Part shown: piece by piece, positions 8,655-17,462 of the stretch
How the letters are laid out: every line of letters starts with the position of its first letter
Numbering within the stretch: the stretch's first letter is position 1
Origin: Youxingia wuxianensis
Lineage (GTDB): Bacteria > Bacillota > Clostridia > Oscillospirales > Ruminococcaceae
Direction of reading: 5' to 3'
Assembly (NCBI RefSeq): GCF_014385085.1
Contig: NZ_JACRTD010000008.1
Span: forward strand, 62,001 to 126,000
Length of the DNA: 64,000 nucleotides
Translations under genes and position numbers: made by a program
The notes under the pieces: generated by a model
What the model was told of the DNA's origin: nothing
Seen by the model: only the letters and a program-made list of their open reading frames with translations
Database searches by the model: none

Positions 8655-9473
8655 TTAGATAATCCGGAACTGGATTGGCTGGCGGGCTTTATAGAAAGTA
8701 AAGTAGTTAAATCCCGCATCCAGAAGCATCTGCATCCCAGTTTCGATCCCCCGGCCCAAATGCTCCGCCCTGTGAGCATCAGAACCGATGGTTACATATT
8801 CCCCGCCCAGTTCCCGGAAACGCTTCACATACTTAATAGAAGGCAGAGTATCCCCCAGGCTTCCAAACAAACCGGAAGTATTAATTTCAATGGCTTTTCC
8901 ATTTTCAGCGACTGTTTTTAGTATTTCATCAAACATATCGTCATACCGTTTCATGTCTACCGGCAGCTTATTATCTCCTACCATATAACGCAGGGGATAG
9001 GTCAAATGTCCCATAGTATCGAATTTGTTCCATTTCGCCACTCGAATCAGGTAGGTATAATAATCCGTCAGCATCCGATATGCTTCCTCCAAAGTTATTT
9101 TGGAGAAATCAATATCATAATAATCGGTGCCGTCGCTGTCATAGTGCTGAGAGGCCATGACCATATCAAAATCGAACTTATTAATCATATAATCGGTAAG
9201 AGCTTCATCGTGAAGCACATCGGACATTTCTACCCCAGCCATCACCGCCAGCCGGCCTTTAAAAACCACCTTAGCTTTGTTGGCTTCAAAGCAGGACTGG
9301 GTAATGCGCATCTCATAATGATCAAGCTCAAAGTCCAACAGCTCACAATGATCGGTAAAACAAATTCCGGAAATATTTTTTTCTACCGCTTTTTCACACA
9401 TAAAGGTAATAGAATGTGTTCCGTCAAAGGAATTGTCGGAATGTAAATGACTGTCAAAAAGATTAATAAACAT
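8655..9473 (-). CDS. PHP-domain phosphatase (histidinol-phosphatase HisJ-like)
   Basis: 272 residues. The PHP metal-binding motifs are visible: FDSHLHSDNSFDG at the N-terminus, CFTDHCE near residue 40, and TIGSDAHRAEHLG near residue 229. This fits the HisK/HisJ family of histidinol-phosphate phosphatases and related PHP hydrolases. No other his genes are nearby, so the histidine-pathway role is probable rather than shown. It is a single gene with its own terminator. Confidence 0.8.
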   Translation of the reverse strand: MFINLFDSHLHSDNSFDGTHSITFMCEKAVEKNISGICFTDHCELLDFELDHYEMRITQSCFEANKAKVVFKGRLAVMAGVEMSDVLHDEALTDYMINKFDFDMVMASQHYDSDGTDYYDIDFSKITLEEAYRMLTDYYTYLIRVAKWNKFDTMGHLTYPLRYMVGDNKLPVDMKRYDDMFDEILKTVAENGKAIEINTSGLFGSLGDTLPSIKYVKRFRELGGEYVTIGSDAHRAEHLGRGIETGMQMLLDAGFNYFTFYKARQPIQFRII

Positions 9474-9686
9474 ATTCTTTCTCCCATTCTTAATGAAACT
9501 AAATATACCTTTTCCAACATCCTATCCCAAAAAGATTTCTATCTTCCCACTCTTTTATATGATTATAGCACAAACCACCACAAATAGTATAGTATTTTCG
9601 TAAAATTCGTGGTATACTTATTGTTGTTTTTCTTTTTACTGAACTTTTCACCTAGGAATAAATTGTTATATGGAGGTTCAACCAAT

Positions 9687-9956
9687 ATGCGTGCTGTATT
9701 AACTGTTGTAGGAAAAGACCGAGTAGGAATTATGTCCAAGGTTTCTGAGAAATGCGCTGATTGCAACGCCAACATTATGGAAGTCACTCAGACAATTTTA
9801 CAGGAACTGTTCTGCATGATTATGATGATCGATATCAGCAAGCTCAACTGTGAGCTGTCTGAAATGGTCTACCAGATGGATCAGCTGGGAGAACAGATGG
9901 GGATGTCCATCCATATTATGCATGAAGATATCTTCAATTCCATGCACCGAATTTAA
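9687..9956 (+). CDS. ACT-domain protein (UPF0237 type)
   Basis: 89 residues, one ACT fold from MRAVLTVVGKDRVGIM to the C-terminus, with CNANIMEVTQTI as the second strand-helix. Such stand-alone ACT proteins bind amino acids and are usually paired with a UPF0210/PFL gene, exactly as here (18 bases downstream). GGAGG lies 10 bases before this ATG; an upstream in-frame ATG at 9609 lacks a ribosome site and would add a hydrophobic tail foreign to the family. Confidence 0.88.
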   Translation: MRAVLTVVGKDRVGIMSKVSEKCADCNANIMEVTQTILQELFCMIMMIDISKLNCELSEMVYQMDQLGEQMGMSIHIMHEDIFNSMHRI

Positions 9957-9974
9957 GAAAGGAAACGTTCTGTT

Positions 9975-11333
9975 ATGCTCAATGTTAGCGATATATTGGA
10001 AACGATCCATATGATCCAGGACCAAAACCTGGATATTCGTACGATCACTATGGGAATTTCTCTTCTGGACTGCGCGGACAGTGATATTGACCGCAGCTGT
10101 GAGAAGATTTATAACAAAATCACTACCCTGGCCAAAGATTTGGTAAAAACCGGCGAGGATCTGGAAATGCAGTATGGCATTCCCATTATCAATAAACGTA
10201 TTTCGGTTACCCCTATCGCGATGCTTCTGGCGGCCTCCGGCGGAGACCCGGTGAAATATGCCCTCGTTTTGGAAAAAGCGGCCTGTGAGGTGGGCGTCAA
10301 TTTTATCGGGGGATTTTCCGCTTTGGTACATAAAGGTTTTGCCGCCGGCGACAAAGAATTGATCGCCGCAATCCCGCAGGCTTTGGCGGCCACAGAACAT
10401 GTATGCTCTTCGGTGAACATCGGCTCCACTAAAACCGGCATCAATCTGGATGCGGTAAAAATGATGGGCGAAGTGGTTCACCGCTGTTCCAAGATTACCC
10501 AGGACCGTCAGTGTATCGCCAGCGCTAAACTGGTGGTCTTTTGCAATGCCCCGGAGGACAACCCGTTTATGGCAGGGGCTTTCCATGGCCCAGGCGAGCC
10601 GGACTGTGTAATCAACGTAGGGGTTTCCGGTCCAGGCGTAGTACGGGCGGCCCTGGCTCAAAACGGCAAGGACTGCGATATTACTGAAGTGGCCGATATC
10701 ATTAAGCGCACCGCTTTTAAAATTACCCGTATGGGCCAGCTGATCGGCTCGGAAGCATCCAAGCGTCTGGGAGTACGGTTCGGTATTGTGGATCTGTCAT
10801 TGGCTCCCACCCCGGCGGTGGGGGATTCTGTGGCTCATATTCTGGAGGAGATCGGCTTGGAGCAGTGCGGCGCCCCTGGTACTACCGCAGCGTTGGCCCT
10901 GCTCAACGATGCTGTCAAAAAAGGCGGCGTAATGGCTTCTTCCAATGTAGGCGGGCTGTCCGGCGCTTTCATCCCAGTATCGGAGGATGCGGGTATGATT
11001 GACGCCGCTCGTTCGGGCGCCTTGTGTATCGAAAAATTGGAAGCCATGACCGCTGTATGTTCCGTTGGGCTGGATATGATCGTTATTCCCGGCGACACTC
11101 CGCCGGAAACTATCTCCGGTATCATCGCCGATGAAGCGGCCATTGGCATGGTTAACTTTAAAACTACCGCCGTCCGTGTAATTCCAGCAGTGGGCAAGCA
11201 GTTTGGAGAAGAATTGGAATTTGGCGGGCTGCTTGGCAGCGGACCGATTATGAAGGTCAATACCTTCTCCCCTGCGAAGTTTATTAACCGGGGAGGGCAA
11301 ATCCCCGCGCCTTTGCAGAGTCTAAAAAATTAA
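9975..11333 (+). CDS. UPF0210 / PFL-family protein
   Basis: 452 residues, full length for the family (DUF711; distant glycyl-radical-like barrel but of unknown activity). Recognisable stretches include [34 protein letters not shown] and [15 protein letters not shown]. It is co-transcribed with the ACT protein, a very conserved pair in Firmicutes, suggesting an amino-acid-controlled function. It ends [10 protein letters not shown], the usual family C-terminus. Confidence 0.9.
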   Translation: MLNVSDILETIHMIQDQNLDIRTITMGISLLDCADSDIDRSCEKIYNKITTLAKDLVKTGEDLEMQYGIPIINKRISVTPIAMLLAASGGDPVKYALVLEKAACEVGVNFIGGFSALVHKGFAAGDKELIAAIPQALAATEHVCSSVNIGSTKTGINLDAVKMMGEVVHRCSKITQDRQCIASAKLVVFCNAPEDNPFMAGAFHGPGEPDCVINVGVSGPGVVRAALAQNGKDCDITEVADIIKRTAFKITRMGQLIGSEASKRLGVRFGIVDLSLAPTPAVGDSVAHILEEIGLEQCGAPGTTAALALLNDAVKKGGVMASSNVGGLSGAFIPVSEDAGMIDAARSGALCIEKLEAMTAVCSVGLDMIVIPGDTPPETISGIIADEAAIGMVNFKTTAVRVIPAVGKQFGEELEFGGLLGSGPIMKVNTFSPAKFINRGGQIPAPLQSLKN

Positions 11334-11342
11334 TGACAATAC

Positions 11343-11379
11343 AACAAAAAAGCCTGGATATAATCCAGGCTTTTTTGGT
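11343..11379 (+). terminator. Terminator of ACT-UPF0210 operon
   Basis: AAAAAAGCCTGGAT and ATCCAGGCTTTTTT form a long perfect stem with A/T runs on both sides, 10 bases past the UPF0210 stop. Confidence 0.9.
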
Positions 11380-11394
11380 GGAGCGAGTGTATTT

Positions 11395-11538
11395 TTATTT
11401 TACGGCCCTACGAAATATAATCGTACCTGCCGCCGCTAGGGAGATTATCCCGCCTGCAGCGGCCAGGAAAAGATGATCCCCCGCGTCGGCTTCATCAGCC
11501 GTCAACGCAGGTAAACAAACTGGCAGCCTCTCTTTAGA
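11395..11538 (-). pseudogene. Possible remnant of a surface-protein C-terminal anchor
   Basis: A short minus-strand frame encodes ADEADAGDHLFLAAAGG, a hydrophobic stretch, and a terminal RRAVK. This layout (acidic linker, membrane span, basic end) is like the tail of a sortase-anchored protein, but without a clear LPxTG. It has no plausible start: the frame runs back into the ispE terminator. It is probably a decayed fragment or chance; low confidence. Confidence 0.25.
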
Positions 11539-11539
11539 A

Positions 11540-11580
11540 CAAAAGAGCAGACCGAAATATTTCGGCCTGCTCTTTCTCAA
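11540..11580 (-). terminator. Terminator of ispE
   Basis: AAAGAGCAGGCCGAAAT and ATTTCGGTCTGCTCTTT pair almost perfectly. On the minus strand they are followed by TGTTCT, directly after the ispE stop. Confidence 0.8.
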
Positions 11581-12471
11581 TTATTCTTCCTGAGCGTCAA
11601 TCACTACTGCACCGTAAGGAACAGGCCTTGCCAGGAACACTCCCTGGGCAACGCCATACAGCTTTTTCATACATTTACGCGCAAGGGTACGGTTATCAAA
11701 AATTCCGAACACAGCAGAACCGCTTCCGCTCATCAGAGAACCCAAAGCGCCAGTCCCAATCATCTTATTACGGATAATATGGATATCTTCTACATCCGCC
11801 ACTTCTTCCAATACATTATACATACTGGAGGCCAGATCTTTCAAATTTCCGATATGTAGCTGTTTGATCAGATACTCAATGTCCGGGCTGTGCTCCGCCC
11901 CGTACTTATCATATCGGCGATAGCTGTCCTTTGTAGAAATTCCCATGGTCGGTTTGGCAATAACCAGATAACATTTTGGAAGGTCCGGCAAGCGGTTAAA
12001 CTGATTGCCGATTCCTGTAGCATGTTGGGTGCCGCCTACAATACAAAATGGCACATCCGCGCTGACTTTGACTCCCAGCTGACAAAGGGTCTGTTCGTCT
12101 GCATTTACATCAAACAATGTGTTCAGCCCTACCAAAACTCCTGCCGCATCGGCACTTCCGCCGGCAAGACCCGCTTGGATGGGAATACGTTTTTGTATAT
12201 CAATGGCTATTCCCTGGGAGGGAATATGAAACTCATCAAAAAACATACGGGCCGCAATATGTGCGTAATTGCTTTCATCGCACGGCACACGGGGGCGGTC
12301 GCAGGAAATAAACACCCCTGGACTGTCCATCTTTGAAATGGTCACCGTATCGCCTAAATCAATCGACTGCATGATGGTATCAATATTATGATAACCATCT
12401 TCACGAATACCGGTAATATCAAGAGATAAATTGATTTTGCCGGGAGCATTAACGACTACGTTTTTTTTCAA
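11581..12471 (-). CDS. ispE: 4-diphosphocytidyl-2-C-methyl-D-erythritol kinase
   Basis: 296 residues, a GHMP kinase of the non-mevalonate isoprenoid pathway that phosphorylates CDP-methylerythritol with ATP. N-terminal APGKINLSLDI, ATP loop QAGLAGGSADAAG near residue 92, and C-terminal LMSGSGSAVFGIFD are all present. The start is chosen as the TTG at 12471, nine bases after AAGGTGG, giving KKNVVVNAPGKINL. Upstream in-frame GTG (12480) and TTG (12492) codons are less well spaced. A single gene with its own terminator. Confidence 0.9.
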   Translation of the reverse strand: MKKNVVVNAPGKINLSLDITGIREDGYHNIDTIMQSIDLGDTVTISKMDSPGVFISCDRPRVPCDESNYAHIAARMFFDEFHIPSQGIAIDIQKRIPIQAGLAGGSADAAGVLVGLNTLFDVNADEQTLCQLGVKVSADVPFCIVGGTQHATGIGNQFNRLPDLPKCYLVIAKPTMGISTKDSYRRYDKYGAEHSPDIEYLIKQLHIGNLKDLASSMYNVLEEVADVEDIHIIRNKMIGTGALGSLMSGSGSAVFGIFDNRTLARKCMKKLYGVAQGVFLARPVPYGAVVIDAQEE

Positions 12472-12598
12472 ATCGCTCACCCACCTTGTCAAGTTACTCT
12501 GTATTTCCTCCTGGAAAATAGCTATTTTACAGGGGAAAACACAGTTTCCTGTGTTACTATTTTACCATATAACCTATGTTTTTTCCATACCTTTTTGT

Positions 12599-13765
12599 TC
12601 AACTTTCTGAATATTTACTAAATAGCCTAAAAAAGCCGATAGATTTTATATCTATTGCCTTTGCGGGACACATCTCGTGACAACAAAAGCATTTGATACA
12701 TTTAGAAGGTACAATTACCGCTTTTCCCTTTGTAATCTCAATAGTATGCGCTGGACAAATTTGGGCGCAGCGCCCGCAGCCAATACAATCCTTGACCCGA
12801 ATTACCGGACGCGGGGAAAGCTTTCCTTGATATCGGTCCATGATCGCCGACAACGGTTTTGGCAGAGCGGACGCAAAATTGAGTTTCTTCGTGGCGGGCT
12901 TTTTAAGGTTTTCCAAAGGCCGAACAGCGTTTCTATCCCCTTGGATATCCACCTGTCTCCAATCCTTCGGACAGAGCTCCCTCTCTATAGCGCAGCGCAC
13001 CATCGGCACTTGCGAGGGGGTAAATCCCAATATATAACACATCACCAAATCCAAAGCATACAGATTTTCTGCTGTGGCCGCCGCCGTGATCCCCATATGC
13101 CTGGGAACGCCGCCGGTAGGGCCGTCCCCTTCCATACCGTCTACCCCGTCAACAATGGTAAGTCCGGGACGTACCAACAAGGAAAGATCAATCAGCATCT
13201 GGGCAAATTTTTCCCCTTCTGGAAAACGGTAATGCAGTTGAGGTTTTAATAATCCTGGCACACAGCCGAACAGGTTTTTCACCCCGCAGCTCATAGCAGT
13301 CATACAGTGAGTTTTCAGCTTGCACAGGTTGATTACAAAATCCGCATTTCCAATGGGATCGATAATATCAAATTCATGGCATACCTTACCCTGGGGTATC
13401 CGAAAAACTTTAGAACCTAAATCGGTATTTAACATCGCGCCGCACTCATTTGCTGCCGCCTTCATTCCTGTTTGTTCATAAACTCCCATTAACAGCGGCT
13501 TGCTGTACAGCCCTCCCGGGCTGTCGGCAATGGTTATATCCTTAATCCCCAGCTCCCGCAGATGAAGTATTACCGCCTTTACCAAGGCAGGGTGGGTGGT
13601 AGCCGCCATCTCCGGGCGGCCCTTCATAATCAAGTTTGGTTTTATAGTAACCTTCATTCCGGGACGCAGACTTTCTTGGGGAAGCAGAGAAAAATGTCTA
13701 GCTACTGCCTGTTTCAACACCGGCAGGGAATATTCCTCTGCCGTTACTAACGAAATTTGATACAT
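12599..13765 (-). CDS. DUF362 protein with two [4Fe-4S] clusters
   Basis: 388 residues. Residues 1-300 form a DUF362 domain (KVTIKPNLIMKGRPEM, then LKTHCMTAMSCGVKNLFG). The C-terminus is a 2[4Fe-4S] ferredoxin domain with CIGCGRCAQICP and CIKCFCCHEMCP. DUF362 proteins are iron-sulphur proteins of uncertain role in anaerobes, probably electron transfer. AAGGGAG precedes the ATG. The four-copy repeat array begins just upstream. Confidence 0.85.
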   Translation of the reverse strand: MYQISLVTAEEYSLPVLKQAVARHFSLLPQESLRPGMKVTIKPNLIMKGRPEMAATTHPALVKAVILHLRELGIKDITIADSPGGLYSKPLLMGVYEQTGMKAAANECGAMLNTDLGSKVFRIPQGKVCHEFDIIDPIGNADFVINLCKLKTHCMTAMSCGVKNLFGCVPGLLKPQLHYRFPEGEKFAQMLIDLSLLVRPGLTIVDGVDGMEGDGPTGGVPRHMGITAAATAENLYALDLVMCYILGFTPSQVPMVRCAIERELCPKDWRQVDIQGDRNAVRPLENLKKPATKKLNFASALPKPLSAIMDRYQGKLSPRPVIRVKDCIGCGRCAQICPAHTIEITKGKAVIVPSKCIKCFCCHEMCPAKAIDIKSIGFFRLFSKYSES

Positions 13766-13794
13766 ATGCTGGCTCCCTTACGGAATCTTTCTAT

Positions 13795-14437
13795 TTTTTA
13801 TAGCCGCGCCTTGGTAAATCGAAGATTTCCTCCCGCCCCTGGCGGCAAAACGCTCTGCGTTTTCAGGCGCCGGCTGCAAAGTGCATCCCAAGGTTTCGCA
13901 AAAGCGAAACCTTCCCCGGACTCTGTCCGGCGCAAAACATCCTTTTGCGGAGATTTTTTATAGCCGCGCCTTGGTAAATCGAAGATTTCCCCCGCCCCTG
14001 GCGGCAAAACGCTCTGCGTTTTCAGGCGCTGGCTGCAAAGTGCATCCCAAGGTTTCGCAAAAGCGAAACCTTACCCGGACTCTGTCCGGCGCAAAACATC
14101 CTTTTGCTGGGATTTTTTATAGCCGCGCCTTGGTAAATCGAAGATTTCCTCCCGCCGTTGGCGGCAAAACGCTTTGCGTTTTCAGGCGCCGGCTGCAAAG
14201 TGCATCCCAAGGTTTCGCAAAAGCGAAACCTTGCCCGGACTCTGTCCGGCGCAAAACATCCTTTTGCGGGGATTTTTTATAGCTGCGCCTTGGTAAATCG
14301 AAGATTTCCCCCGCCCCTGGCGGCAAAACGCTCTGCGTTTTCAGGCGCTGGCTGCAAAGAGCATCTCAAGGTTTCGCAAAAGCGAAACCTTGCCCGGACC
14401 CTGTCCGGCGCAAAACATCCTTTTGCGGAGATTTTTA
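13795..14437. repeat. Tandem array of four ~160-bp hairpin-rich repeats (inverted relative to 550-1028)
   Basis: Four units, recognised by TATAGCCGCGCCTTGGTAAA, start near 13800, 13960, 14120 and 14280 (one unit has TAGCTGCGCC). Each carries GCAAAACGC-GCGTTTTC and GGTTTCGCAAAAGCGAAACC palindromes and ends GGCGCAAAACATCCTTTTGC. They are the reverse complement of the units at 550-1028, with single-base differences concentrated in loops and at the junction. The array fills the gap between the Nif3-like and DUF362 genes. Open frames through it on both strands are not real genes. Confidence 0.9.
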
Positions 14438-14468
14438 TATGCTTGTCATCAAGCCTCGCAAAGAAATT

Positions 14469-15236
14469 TTAAATGGTAACCGACACATCCCGGTTACTCT
14501 GCGCTACTTTTATCTCCAAATCCGGGAAATTCCCACATAGCAGTTCCGCCAGATAATCCACGACTATGGTTTCCGTCCCGAAATGCCCAGCGTCCACAAT
14601 AGTAACCCCCAGGCGCTCGCCTTCCAGCATCACATCATGCTTCACATCCCCAGTCACCAGCGCCTGGCACCCCATTTTATAAGCATAAGAAAGCAGGCTG
14701 CCGCCGCTTCCGCCACATACGGCTACCTTTTCAATCGCTTTTCCGCCATCGCAGTAGCGTACCGCTGGTAAATTCAGCCTGCGTTTCACATAATATCCAA
14801 ATTCCGGCGGCGTCATCCCGCGGGATAATTCTCCGCACCGCCCCATACTGTCCGTTTCACTTACTGGCTCCAGCCCTGTGATGCGCCCCAATTCCAAGCG
14901 CTGGGCCAGCAGATCGTTCACGCCGCCCTTAGCAATATCCAAATTAGTGTGGGCACTGATCACCGAGATGTTTTCTCTGATCAGCCGATATACCAAACTA
15001 TCCGCTGTAACCTTCTTCATCGGGGTAAAAATCACCGGATGATGGGTAACGATCAAATTCATCCCCCGGGTCGCCGCCTCCTGGATCACACTGTCAGTAA
15101 CGTCCAAAGCGACTAACACCCCTGTAATCTGGGCATTTTCGTCTCCCACCAGATGTCCGGGATTATCCCATTCCATCGCAAGAGAAAAACTGGCCGCATG
15201 ATCAATCGCCTGGTATACTTCTTTTACTGTAACCAT
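14469..15236 (-). CDS. Nif3-like dinuclear metal centre protein (YqfO type)
   Basis: 255 residues. Signatures: WDNPGHLVGDENAQ, VTHHPVIFTPMKKV, AHTNLDIAKGGVND and a C-terminal DAGHFGTETIVVDYLA, which supply the His/Glu metal ligands. The family is annotated as GTP cyclohydrolase I type 2 homologue, but its activity is not settled. Start at 15236 has GGAGG nine bases upstream and overlaps the 3' end of trmK by 35 bases. The trmK-nif3 pairing is common in Firmicutes. Confidence 0.9.
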   Translation of the reverse strand: MVTVKEVYQAIDHAASFSLAMEWDNPGHLVGDENAQITGVLVALDVTDSVIQEAATRGMNLIVTHHPVIFTPMKKVTADSLVYRLIRENISVISAHTNLDIAKGGVNDLLAQRLELGRITGLEPVSETDSMGRCGELSRGMTPPEFGYYVKRRLNLPAVRYCDGGKAIEKVAVCGGSGGSLLSYAYKMGCQALVTGDVKHDVMLEGERLGVTIVDAGHFGTETIVVDYLAELLCGNFPDLEIKVAQSNRDVSVTI

Positions 15237-15924
15237 TGGTTCGTTCCTCCAGTTCCTGTAATAATCGTTCATATATCTGCAGTTGATCTGACTGGCCCCG
15301 GGCGCCGCGAAGTCCCTTTACTTTCTCCCGGAGCAGTCTCTCTTGTTTTTCTATGTAAGCTTTTGCCGCCTCTGTCTCCTGCTCCCATAAAAGTCCCGTA
15401 TAAGCAAAACGCAGGCTCACCTGCCGACAATCCCCGGTATACTGCGCTTCCATCACCGTATAGGGAAAATTCCCTGAAATGACCGCCTGTTCCCGGCGGA
15501 TTTCAAATCCATTTTCATAAAGTAGTTTGCGCAGACGCTGGACTTTGGTCATAGGCTGTAGAATAAATCGCAGGCGCTGATCCCGTGTCCAATCCACACC
15601 GCTGATAATTTCCCAGATCAGCTCCCCTCCCATGCCCGCCAGCACAATATCATCCACCATTTCCCCGGAAATGCCATGCAAGCCGTCGGCCAGCACCAAA
15701 GAAACCTTCTCCGTCACCCCGCAGGCCGACAAAGAGAAAGCCGCCTTTTCAAGCGGCTGACGGTTAATATCACAGGCATAACCGGACAATATTTTCCCTT
15801 TGGCGGCAAGCCAGGCGATCAAATAGCCATGATCGGTGCCGATGTCAGCAAGACGGGAGCCGTCCCGCACCATAGATGCAATGACAGCCAGTCTGTCGTC
15901 CAATTTCGGTAAAGGCCCTGCCAT
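15202..15924 (-). CDS. trmK: tRNA (adenine(22)-N1)-methyltransferase TrmK
   Basis: 240 residues. Rossmann methyltransferase with SAM motif LADIGTDHGYLIAWLA, then ACDINRQPLEKA and IVLAGMGGELI. It methylates N1 of A22 in tRNA D-loops. A C-terminal coiled-coil-rich part (residues 190-230) is typical. Its ATG overlaps by one base the stop of the DUF1858 gene, and the Nif3-like gene follows, so the three form one transcript. Confidence 0.9.
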   Translation of the reverse strand: MAGPLPKLDDRLAVIASMVRDGSRLADIGTDHGYLIAWLAAKGKILSGYACDINRQPLEKAAFSLSACGVTEKVSLVLADGLHGISGEMVDDIVLAGMGGELIWEIISGVDWTRDQRLRFILQPMTKVQRLRKLLYENGFEIRREQAVISGNFPYTVMEAQYTGDCRQVSLRFAYTGLLWEQETEAAKAYIEKQERLLREKVKGLRGARGQSDQLQIYERLLQELEERTNGYSKRSIPGD

Positions 15925-16136
15925 TATCTCAATACATTTTTCGCCCCGTCATGGGCATTGAGTTTTTTGAGCAGATCATCACAATCTACGCCATGCACTT
16001 CACATGCCTGCTCAATCGTTTCGCCTCGGGAAGCAGGACAACCCAGACAATGCATCCCCATTTCCATAAAATATTTGGACAGGGTTACGTCATAGTCCAG
16101 CGCTTCCCCAATTAAAGTATCTTTTGTAATCGTCAT
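15924..16136 (-). CDS. DUF1858 protein with CxxC motif
   Basis: 70 residues, the typical size. MTITKDTLIGEALDYD is followed by a CxxC (GMHCLGCP) that matches the 'hybrid-cluster-associated redox disulfide' family. It is probably a small redox or metal-binding protein. First gene of the DUF1858-trmK-nif3 operon. Confidence 0.85.
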   Translation of the reverse strand: MTITKDTLIGEALDYDVTLSKYFMEMGMHCLGCPASRGETIEQACEVHGVDCDDLLKKLNAHDGAKNVLR

Positions 16137-16255
16137 TTATTCTTCCTCCTATTTTATTTCTCTTTCATATAGTATACCATAAAATCCATAAAATAACAGC
16201 GCTTTTTATTGCCTTTAGTATATCAGATTCCCCGCCGGATAACAAGAGAGACAAT

Positions 16256-16290
16256 AGAAAAAGCCATCGCTTTCGCGATGGCTTTGGTTA
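16256..16290 (-). terminator. Terminator after CxxC zinc protein gene
   Basis: AAAGCCATCGC and GCGATGGCTTT form a stem with a four-base loop, followed on the minus strand by TTCT. It lies 15 bases past the stop of the zinc protein gene. Confidence 0.85.
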
Positions 16291-16302
16291 CGAAACTACA
16301 GA

Positions 16303-16584
16303 TTACATCTGTTCCTCTTTCATTTTAGCGAAACATTCAGAACAGTATACCGGACGGTCTTCACGGGGCTGGAAAGGAACTTTCGCTTCAGCGCCGCAGG
16401 AAGCACAGGTAGCTGTGAACATTTCTCTCTGAGGTCTAGCGTTGTTTTTACGGGCGTCGCGGCAAGCTTTACATCTCTGAGGCTCATTTACGAAACCTCT
16501 TTCAGCATAAAACTCCTGTTCGCCTGCTGTGAAAACAAACTCGGCTCCGCACTCTTTGCATGTTAATGTTTTGTCTGTGTACAT
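16303..16584 (-). CDS. Small zinc-ribbon protein (CxxC-x17-CxxC type)
   Basis: 93 residues with four CxxC pairs: CKECG (residues 9-13), CKACRD (near 38), CASCG (near 60) and CSECF (near 81). The order matches a 'probable zinc-ribbon' domain followed by a CxxC-x17-CxxC domain found in many anaerobes. It presumably binds two zinc ions; its partner, nucleic acid or protein, is unknown. Monocistronic with its own terminator. Confidence 0.8.
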   Translation of the reverse strand: MYTDKTLTCKECGAEFVFTAGEQEFYAERGFVNEPQRCKACRDARKNNARPQREMFTATCASCGAEAKVPFQPREDRPVYCSECFAKMKEEQM

Positions 16585-16715
16585 TTGGTTTACCTCGCTT
16601 ATAAGTTAAGATTTACCCGCTGGGATCTGGACCGAGATTGAACAACGCTCCGCTATAGACGCCAAGGGGTATTATATGCAATCCCTCTCGGGACTGTCAC
16701 AGAATAATGCGGCTT

Positions 16716-17333
16716 TCACCCATTTTGGGAAAAAGCATTTCGCAACTTTCGTCGCACTCTTTGCAAGGCATTGTCTACAGCTTTTGTTGAGGATCCGAGC
16801 TGACGGGACATCTCATCATAGGAATAAGAGCTGAGGTACAAACACAAAACCTGCCGTTCAAATAAGGACAAAAGATTTTCGATTTTCCGGTTCAAGGCGT
16901 ACGCCTCTTCATTGCGGATCAAAACTTGTTCCGGTCCATTCTCCTGGGGAGAAACAAGCAAAAAAGAGTCGGTAGCTGTTTCCGGTTCGCTTAAAGACAG
17001 ATAACCGCGCATGGGAGTATTTTTCTCCCGCATGTGAGCGGTCACCGCGCTGATAAGTTTATTATTGACGCACACAAAAGCAAATGTTTTAAAACTGCCC
17101 GGTACGTCGCTGCGGTAATTTCGAATGGCCTTGAGCAAAGCAATCATCCCCTCCTGAAACAGGTCGTCCTCATCCAGAACGCCTTTACAGTAGGTCTTTG
17201 CCCGAAGCCGCACCAAAGGAATATACCGCTGTATCAAGAGAGCAAGCGCATCGCTGTCGCCGCCTTTTGCCTGAACCGCAAGCTGTTCATCCAGAGCGTC
17301 TTCCAGCGTATTTGCCTGTGTAGTCATGTCCAT
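16716..17333 (-). CDS. Sigma-70 family factor, SigH-like
   Basis: 205 residues. Region 2 has RAKTYCKGVLDEDDLFQEGMIALLKAI (core and -10 binding; positions about 54-80), followed by FKTFAFVCVNNKLISAV. Region 4 has SLFERQVLCLYLSSYSYDEM and KAVDNALQRVRRKL. This is the SpoIIAC/SigH-type layout of Clostridia, an early stationary or sporulation sigma factor. It has its own consensus sigma-A promoter (17392-17420) and GGAG seven bases before the ATG. SigH is the best match; another alternative sigma is possible. Confidence 0.8.
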   Translation of the reverse strand: MDMTTQANTLEDALDEQLAVQAKGGDSDALALLIQRYIPLVRLRAKTYCKGVLDEDDLFQEGMIALLKAIRNYRSDVPGSFKTFAFVCVNNKLISAVTAHMREKNTPMRGYLSLSEPETATDSFLLVSPQENGPEQVLIRNEEAYALNRKIENLLSLFERQVLCLYLSSYSYDEMSRQLGSSTKAVDNALQRVRRKLRNAFSQNG

Positions 17334-17391
17334 AAGGGTTCTCCGATTACATAATTAGCAAGCGTATCTCGCCTAAATTGATACGAATATT

Positions 17392-17420
17392 ATTATATAG
17401 TGCACTTTACCAAATGTCAA
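17392..17420 (-). promoter_or_regulatory. Consensus sigma-A promoter of the SigH-like gene
   Basis: On the minus strand TTGACA (17420-17415), a 17-base spacer and TATAAT (17397-17392) match the housekeeping consensus in all twelve positions. They lie about 60 bases upstream of the sigma gene start. Confidence 0.85.
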
Positions 17421-17462
17421 GTGTTTTAGTAAAAAACATTTGTCATTTTGCACATTTTTCTT

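Noticed and set aside
9609..9686. N-terminal extension of the ACT protein
   Set aside because: No ribosome site, and it adds a hydrophobic tail unlike the family; the ATG at 9687 has a good GGAGG.
13757..14472. Several open frames on both strands in the second repeat array
   Set aside because: All are shadows of the hairpin repeats with no start signals.
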